Shown one piece after another: positions 61,201-64,000 of a stretch of DNA of 64,000 nt; within the stretch, counting starts at the first letter, position 1; each line of letters starts with the position of its first letter. The notes below the pieces were generated by a model. It was not told the DNA's origin, did no database searches, and saw only the letters and a program-made list of their open reading frames with translations. The position numbers and the translations under genes were made by a program. Source of the DNA: a virus; IMG/VR virus record IMGVR_UViG_3300033153_004222, positions 1-64,000 of that record; one strand, 5' to 3'.

Positions 61201-62100
61201 CTCCATTATTGCTTCTGACTGATTCAGACCTATAGCAGTTCCTAATGTTCCGGCTCCTTTCATCAATTGAGCACCCCATTTTCCCATATTAGCTGCCAAT
61301 GCAGCACTTCCTGCTCCAAAAGTAGCTCCTACAACAAAACCTTGTCCAACAAATGCCCCTATAGAGCCAACTAAAGAAGATCCATTCTCAAACCACCAAG
61401 CAGGATCACCTGCATCAAAAGATTCTCCTGGTCTTTCTCTATAAATGCTAAACTCTTCATTCATAGCTTCCTTTGCCTTATTCATAGCAGATGATATAGG
61501 ATTACCTACCTCATCATCCTGGTTGTAATAGTCTTCAAAATCAAGCATAGAAGCCATTCCTCCTACAAAATCAAATACAGCCGTACCTACAGTTCTAACA
61601 ACTGCATTTCCTGCTTGGTCCCAATGAGATTGCCCAACAGCTCTTCTTCTGTTTAGTTCATCCATTCCAACTGAACCATGAATATTATCCATGTATTTTG
61701 AATAGTCGTCTACATCTATATTATAGTTTGCGTGAGATGTAAATTTACTTTCTAACTCTTCTCCTTCGAGAGTTCTTGTGCCATTTTGGACTGAAATCCA
61801 ATCATTTTTGGTAAAAGGAAATCCGGTAAGAGGATCTATCATAGGAGAAATCCAATAAGGATCGTCTTCTAAACGATCTATATTCGCATCTCCATCTGTA
61901 ACAGCTTGATTGTCGTTAGCGTTTTGAGTGTAAAAATCTGGTTCCGTTCTGTTCCATTCTTCTACTGATTCCTGTTCTTCTTTTCTTAACTTCTCCAGAT
62001 CATCATCACTATACTCTACACCAGTATCAGGATCTATAGCATTATCGTATAATCCTTTTGTTTGTTGAAATACTTTACTGGCTCTATCATGGTGTGGCAT
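49255..62100 (-). CDS. Giant virion RNA polymerase polyprotein (4281 aa, DFDVD motif)
   Basis: The longest gene here. Residues ~235-300 are glycine-rich and hydrophobic (GAFVGQGFVVGATFGAGSAA), suited to membrane passage; long helical and acidic linkers follow. A metallopeptidase-like helix HESFH (1806-1810) with a downstream EEKAAELFREFME helix suggests a zincin. Near the C-terminal third, PTQGKSSMLPLIIKK then ADITTQTGADFDVDKLNLF (DFDVD 3360-3364) is the two-barrel catalytic loop of the Qde-1-like, crAss-type virion RNA polymerases. It should be injected with the genome and start early transcription. Cleavage into parts, as suspected for relatives, is possible. The size exceeds the ~2200-aa polymerase of the phage phi14:2. 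Confidence 0.88.
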   Translation of the reverse strand: MPHHDRASKVFQQTKGLYDNAIDPDTGVEYSDDDLEKLRKEEQESVEEWNRTEPDFYTQNANDNQAVTDGDANIDRLEDDPYWISPMIDPLTGFPFTKNDWISVQNGTRTLEGEELESKFTSHANYNIDVDDYSKYMDNIHGSVGMDELNRRRAVGQSHWDQAGNAVVRTVGTAVFDFVGGMASMLDFEDYYNQDDEVGNPISSAMNKAKEAMNEEFSIYRERPGESFDAGDPAWWFENGSSLVGSIGAFVGQGFVVGATFGAGSAALAANMGKWGAQLMKGAGTLGTAIGLNQSEAIMEAGTVYRDNILLYKSLGASESEAKAKAAADASDVVNINRANIALNLVSASMFTRAGRNSVLASREKIKPYTNFWSKEGLKVAGLETGQEFAEEQINFIAGASGSKAITGVNDDNIFEALTNKRTMGRHVKDPHFWEAGVLGAVGGFGQYAGTKAIKQMTGAAAKEEAQYAKQEQRIQEIDQMFDNINQSNLSTTFMKGAALQAHMDAQSEVQEKINKAISEGASEEEVDKLKLEAQNLAKQSLWDQTVMSLNDGTTGHLVNSYKRFADMTEEQREAKGLDEGAQKRAQEAVEFIEEMEGTWNDMAGIVGKNRQVRNTAISNRIYNYEQKKALKEIKAAIQEQDADISEERSLLSAEDNAKTDVELAIENETIGTAMKIKSILNKNFDKINKQRLKGNKSYRELLKDNFSKGQRKKFDQKTERIGRGRKAYEETLHKAIQAGKFDRNTFEQFRRSVALSNHPDRTARLEILDRLGLKLKEAETRARQEALRQEANKINADIQANIKEQANKLREELGLPPDVTEKLEEKGKKKGGKKKGYDYNKAPDGIKLALDRLENLYELPDSEMTDELAAEITTLEKLVDSWDGKPEETPPEKDEAPVIQGGRILTGYDKDGKAIYESLDPADETPTTEDPGPPNETLAALTEQMKQDFNERLLQVLEEAETSEEFLAGVQPLEDADDLKAQDKSLVNQRLDELKEWEDNQKERDQKQLDIQKEAEESQTDEGGGISTETVIVLQDSQESSDLKNDPTLEEDEEVEVDPANPTDPQDTMQEDGVVRTTNPQYDISEDAVGSVNTQFLQITLEAKDVRSASTPNLLRYTNQESLYVRGLDEDGNPIKKPATKYKIVPKHKIKNLAEKIESGEVTPIYWYPIKIDPKTGVPVTKNVRGMEKFLHNRKPGDLTPLLSGTLEGDALYMVNENPDDVILEEQVIDFEQWVDPLVATKGSKVVLRKGEYKHPKTGNPLYVPEEGKVLQQDPITIHTIDKDGNVSKPLQKLAAGDFDLRMNWDTYVDEDGNVEMFVENKNRGFVMNTKIKGESAKLPLSDLGVIGEDFSIGVGKASTREGGGAVLFWNRETNTWESMDAMSERGRLYAMIPSANGAIVPVRLETKTISRANAESVIDNILLNPKLDGEQKKAIIEDLIATKAGHNISKSENPKAPLFYVDNSAIKIKVGNQIIGVDHQNRGKHNNLRKALGLEDEAGNPIDPKQAVPGSQAYHVRIFQSLENSPEGNYGEQVMGVDPNGKAFVKREWIGGGNATLGATSEDKLLMESAINAFRENLIEAIMGKSYQVSKEKVIENGPVKDYTTGKEYSSYTEYLSDKEVDGVPGLVTTDVAPGQKFTDSKVKLVPIQKSDSVTNDNVATVQSETDTVGEEIKKNQQVVEGEGDSHSEVEKPGIKVDENSEENATVENTDIEGNELKEGEDDSPDIKWREASLEVENKFQENPGNILTEAEVDWIVRTFGPDHILPMANAKYIQMKGGRQAYGAYSNGLVLLARLGAKGTAYHESFHVVMDLATTEQEKKQVFRAMQEKYGTFSLAEEDALKKLYPKKTKAELEEIFFEEKAAELFREFMEAEESKGRIKKTKLGRIIQKIFDRIRKAILAIRIYGTTILNPDSIYLSSMTMERMFLKIKVGDFKISDATKAKMKSEKFNPNDAMLRSKPEWSNAEKDGMVESLRFGLVTKVLPKMIADGTSKAQSVEDILSKREYTKDLMQGIENLRETMQNYVEVLDKFIQKNEGKSGSETSVYNSKIKRKNVHRAIENSKGAWLDINKGGVVQNPGFKGLLLNSLRKHGVAITLAQSKEGWTVDKFEKIEKEALELGIPTVDDDGDPSTNSKERIHGENYFYSSPKKTMSWQVKTALSFIQKPVIRDSNKKIIDDGKSKFTGLPSFLNFDEVYADLASKLAGYQPHQIEERLKELAQWKSSISAVYQKYLTWDSRTKTAFRSNFSKTQLKFMTAVVDKNGAWELIETNRQDVQKQIVERWNTNRNILGLFNADGSINSAVLSNLGKQYQDLFSHIKNPTEYYKHVNRVFKHIGIEFEPNVLKMFETTYPPSEFQKTVVEGKFSHILKELGYNPSNKQISKGSNPYTTTGAKGQTKNFKKIAQLVQDVSSDLYTGSFTNGEGKLVYSINLNSYLSKLSSEMATKEGVEKIWETFNRDVYYNPDDTGVARSMLFSLLLDFKDSNGINKVREEFALIELDSTKLERGDEAITYDKMTPKQTWLTRLNFYRNNGHYKNTGYGLINTGTKSDKGRSLYIRVPLLASNKNKVPQLNATGGLIGEIQGVKNAAKAVLRRNVLQERARISRVHSQLFGENALPDSKLKENYHYKGKNPDGTLNREAANGLKFMSIPDLNFTNYNLFDSDGNVKFFNKTELTAVDKALDAFMERETLRSKRAMVADGVLVEHDGKFYSDEISPDKFSSSTTNIGTEENPIVVSDVDDAMTEFLLNDLVWRTEFSKYENGDLAYYKSTEKDISKNDEFPGAKGKFVSVVVDAGKRAYQSITPGLDHMVSQMALDSNSQDDYGKTKEIRMAIIEDIYSKMSLNRAANLAIGFTKNPSWEGALGVTGAKNVIKHIEALEEKINEETDKTKKKKLEKKLDAFFKALPVAERKAVKIVLPYRRGSNKSDAQGYTTLEAHKKTMEGRGEWTTEGEHSHEVAYNEYWTKESDPNTWPEWAQKLALKPLKTFSFGYHFDETLQQVVFTQIKHSTVPLYPAFTKTNPELDKLRRRMETTGEFADKGLTKIDAVNLESAVKVGKSGVTKYNNKSSAELENMEVHVLQSDNERSPFVLPAEKGMNPKDGSQIVKLITADMVPGAIYDSIEGIKELLTEDIKNVNDLVYVEKIKRTADKLSKELGWNEFKNNPNDPDIALNFLKKIQKLLLEQIESRELPDNYSLALEIEKIEGEIQFAMPLSFPAYAKKFEIALASIFKARVMTQRMPGDSAVQVAEYGLDETNDLGYYRFEDGRLKAAEVAISYQQANKLGLLEYVNSETGVVDYQAMERAGMDKSVLELVGYRIPTQGKSSMLPLIIKKVLPPTAKGQIVLPADITTQTGADFDVDKLNLFYPALEETGENTFQKVPVADKIEALKDGKIDVSSLTDKEIQNVLFSIRFGILTSKNHAPDVINPLDTDTYKNKMKEYGEIPGMLQDTGTFNFNSAYTDVYLESVNKDAKVLVGIFANHSVAHALSQDIDIQITDPKKGVFIEMDNGEGVTIGTKENPIRDLSGIYGFDGELRSLYLNEDLNASLDNAKDPITGSLNINTFTANIVAMFNRLGINNSIATDFINQPVIRELKKRFALDEHAYTPSETANRMAAELNLPTKGPNGKKIQYGAAEENRIKITPEGLRKSLGKDISEMAEEEPGSSGITGAGKHGQVPGLQFQKQVLMDFVKYWDMGSDLAKSNKMLAPDRFTAMSGLSDIELWLNNKNFVESGEANITVKGVYPAKDAVTKQPVGPSSSPRLNAYYEHAILGAEEVISEFMPYNSDFFLRAKKFLAEMTHQKNGTFNDKKLIERMNSDIYSFIMFTQGSPVAALMNQRTKEESKKKLFKPKEGESNQTVAQDLTNIKYLYNLGENKLLKYLSGDIYNGSNKFQMVRFNNAASYTQETKSAFVDAFYELFYHTERNVNVKWDSKSGKHIRLNAAEKQKAVEHVKKVMTNLVDYSIRTSGFQSGPNSFVDLIPLIIWKSLGEDIAGNTTASLSKFLKDLNEGSFKTYFPYLAGRDSHGWGYLSLEEQDSEGRDRKAIEEDKKIEALAVPELLMQILRNRISDPKLIKKVRADQVSPITMGYTKSKRHFIETFSVGEDSNLFVQGKKGSAINGFPQVVTMWDKNSKKRRGYRKLLEGGGATSKNAFAHYTHMDALGEQNKFFEVYPEEINPESIHPDNTDVDTSGPPAKPTAGSPDPTVTTPGDNTNIVATDNNIVNKTVEEQISYEQGETNINLGDDMDELEVRGSKEFTDAMKKAQEDGDSQIKCNE

Positions 62101-62114
62101 ATTCTATATTTTAT

Positions 62115-63974
62115 CTATGGATTTGTTTGAGTATATTGACGAGTTTCTGTTGAAAAATCATCTCCCTTTACGCTTAAAGATATTAATATTTCTCCGGCTC
62201 TTGCCATATCACTTGTTTGACGTACACCTCTAAATAATTTATCTGCATCTGCATACTGCTGTTGAACATTTTTTAAATATTCTTTAGCTTTAGACATATC
62301 ACTAAATTCTTTTTTAAAGTTATTTTTCTTAAATTCTTTTTGAGCCATTTTTAATTGCCACATTCCCAAAATTGCATTAGATAGAGAGGGATCGGACATT
62401 ATCACTTTATTCTTAAGAGCTCCTCTAACATCATCTACAGTAAGATCTTCTAATGCTTTTTCAAAATCATCGTACATTTCAGTTCCTTCATATTGCTCTT
62501 TCATCGTAGCTGTCATATTATCATACATACTATATAGAGGATTTCCTTGAATCTCATTAAAAGCAAATTGAGGATTAACATTAGTTCCTGTTTTTGTGAA
62601 TTGTATTTGGTGATTTGCTGGAGCTAATTTTGCAGCTATAGAATGAGGATTTGTTTTATTTTTTGCACCAAATGGATCATTAAGATTAACAAAATGAAAT
62701 TGAAATGCTGATGTATTGGTTGTATTGGTTCCTGCATTCATGTTATTAGCCGCTACTTCAAACTGACGATCTATATCTTTACTTTGTACTAATAGACTTG
62801 CTGCATAATCACGGGCTCCCATACTTGATGCATCATCTTTAATGTAATATTGTTTTTGTTTTTGAACGCCTGGAGTTTTTGGATCTATATCTACATCAGC
62901 CCCTGTATCATCTTTTGCAAATTCAGAATCTGTTATAAAAGAATGTAAACCATCATATAAGGATTGATTGGAACTTCGTTTACTATAAATAGTATATTGT
63001 TGATTTTCTTTTGTTCCTTTTTCTTCACCATTACTCTTAAATGTTTTCACAGTTGCATTTACTTGAATTGGAAGAACTTGTTCTCCAGAAATTCCTATAT
63101 CATCTAAAGCAATTCCTGTTATATCTGTTACATCAATACTTAATTTCTCCATTTCTTCTGGAGTTAATTCTTTTCCAGTTGCATCTGTAACAACGAAAGA
63201 GGCTAAAGAATTATTAACATGATCTACTGCATCTTGATATTTCTGTATATGTTGATTATACTTACGTAAATCTGCTGATTTTCCTAAATCAGCGGGGCGT
63301 TTAACTTCAAAATACATATTAGCAGCTGAACCAGAAGTAGTTTCATTATTTAATAAATAATCATCCATCTGATCGGTAACAGTTTTCAAATTCTTTTCTA
63401 TGCCCATTCTTAATATATCATTCATATCTCCTCCAGTTTCAGTTAAACGAGATAAAAACATATCTTGCATCATAGTTATTGTTTTAGGATCTCCTCCAGC
63501 AGCAATTGCCGCATCTCTAAGGGCATTTTTTTGTTCTTGTGTAGAAGAACTATTTAAAAACCCTAACTCTGTATTTCCTATTCCATTTTTAGTCAATCTT
63601 TCAAAAACTTCTGGTTCTAAGAAAGCTCCTGAATTTTTATACAGTTTAAGATGAGTTTCATAAGTCTTTAATTGTTTTTCTCTTTCTTTACCAGTTAATT
63701 TTCTTCCTCCATTATGTAATATAAACTGTTCTGAATCAGGGTGTCTTTCTGCATAAACTTGATTAAGAGAAGTATAAGCACTTATATCAGTTTGACTTTT
63801 ATTTGAGGCATCATCATATAAAAGAGTTTTAGTATCTTTTAAGAATGTATCAAATTCGTCTTGTGTAAATGTTTTTCCTGTTTGAGCTTCTATAGAATCT
63901 TTATACATATTATACATAGATTCAGCATTTTGTTGTTGCATTACTGATTCTGGATTATTTGGATCAACAGCCAT
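62115..63974 (-). CDS. Virion protein next to the RNA polymerase, 619 aa
   Basis: A 619-aa protein starting MAVDPNNPESVMQQQNAESMYNMYKDSIEAQ, charged, polar and mostly helical (DEFDTFLKDTKTLLYD). A central beta-like part (PIQVNATVKTFKSNGEEKG) and a Thr/Asn-rich region (NNMNAGTNTTNTSAF) follow. No enzyme motif. It begins 26 bases from the right edge of the window; any larger context is outside. Its gene is upstream of and just 14 nt from the giant polymerase gene, so it is likely co-packaged or a structural partner (cargo protein). Confidence 0.68.
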   Translation of the reverse strand: MAVDPNNPESVMQQQNAESMYNMYKDSIEAQTGKTFTQDEFDTFLKDTKTLLYDDASNKSQTDISAYTSLNQVYAERHPDSEQFILHNGGRKLTGKEREKQLKTYETHLKLYKNSGAFLEPEVFERLTKNGIGNTELGFLNSSSTQEQKNALRDAAIAAGGDPKTITMMQDMFLSRLTETGGDMNDILRMGIEKNLKTVTDQMDDYLLNNETTSGSAANMYFEVKRPADLGKSADLRKYNQHIQKYQDAVDHVNNSLASFVVTDATGKELTPEEMEKLSIDVTDITGIALDDIGISGEQVLPIQVNATVKTFKSNGEEKGTKENQQYTIYSKRSSNQSLYDGLHSFITDSEFAKDDTGADVDIDPKTPGVQKQKQYYIKDDASSMGARDYAASLLVQSKDIDRQFEVAANNMNAGTNTTNTSAFQFHFVNLNDPFGAKNKTNPHSIAAKLAPANHQIQFTKTGTNVNPQFAFNEIQGNPLYSMYDNMTATMKEQYEGTEMYDDFEKALEDLTVDDVRGALKNKVIMSDPSLSNAILGMWQLKMAQKEFKKNNFKKEFSDMSKAKEYLKNVQQQYADADKLFRGVRQTSDMARAGEILISLSVKGDDFSTETRQYTQTNP

Positions 63975-64000
63975 ATTTTTATCATCAACTACAGCTATTA

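Noticed and set aside
1-64000. Stop-codon reassignment as in some crAss-like phages
   Set aside because: TAA, TAG and TGA all end clearly complete genes, and long genes such as the 4281-aa one contain no internal in-frame stops.

Overview
The window looks like a 64 kb piece of a crAss-like bacteriophage (order Crassvirales) of a Bacteroidota host. The main evidence is a giant minus-strand protein of 4281 residues carrying the DFDxD-type catalytic motif (DFDVD, residues 3360-3364) of crAss-like virion RNA polymerases. It lies beside other very large virion proteins, a portal / large terminase / major-capsid block in the same orientation, and a replication module on the opposite strand. The DNA is AT-rich, start codons lack strong Shine-Dalgarno sequences, and TAnnTTTG boxes typical of Bacteroidota promoters lie before several late genes. 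TAA, TAG and TGA all end genes, so no stop codon reassignment is evident.

Layout. Bases 1-16333, minus strand: late module, read from high to low coordinates. It runs basic DNA-binding-like protein, holin-like proteins, PD-(D/E)XK nuclease, small proteins, large terminase, portal, scaffold-like protein, major capsid protein, connector/tail proteins, and a collagen-like tail-collar fibre; it is cut at base 1. Bases 16.4-21.1 kb, plus strand: short genes, mostly with their own terminators, a four-copy element (core CCTACTAAT), and about 1.6 kb of non-coding DNA that appears to encode a large, ornate structured RNA with an embedded 82-nt tRNA-like structure. Bases 21.1-43.5 kb, plus strand: about forty tightly packed early and replication genes. 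These include a Mom-like protein, family A DNA polymerase, SF2 helicase, RecA/Sak4-like ATPase, SSB-like protein, DnaG-like primase, RusA-like resolvase, 5'-3' exonuclease, and a CobS/MoxR-like ATPase with a VWA-like partner. Six gaps in this stretch hold eight separate folded RNAs, most closed by a long helix followed by a U-rich tract. Bases 43.5-64 kb, minus strand: L,D-transpeptidase-like protein, fibre-like protein, a 1334-aa polyvalent protein, the 4281-aa RNA polymerase protein and a 619-aa protein that starts just inside the right edge.

How it fits together. By analogy with other crAss-like phages, the minus-strand giants would enter the cell with the DNA. The polymerase would transcribe the plus-strand early region, whose products copy and recombine the genome, and the minus-strand late genes would then be transcribed, possibly by host polymerase, to build the capsid and lyse the cell. 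The two blocks converge on a two-way terminator near 43.5 kb and diverge near 16.4 kb. The least explained content is RNA: the large RNA with its alanine-type tRNA-like domain, the small terminator-capped RNAs between early genes, and the repeated element that may be an early promoter or a leader motif.
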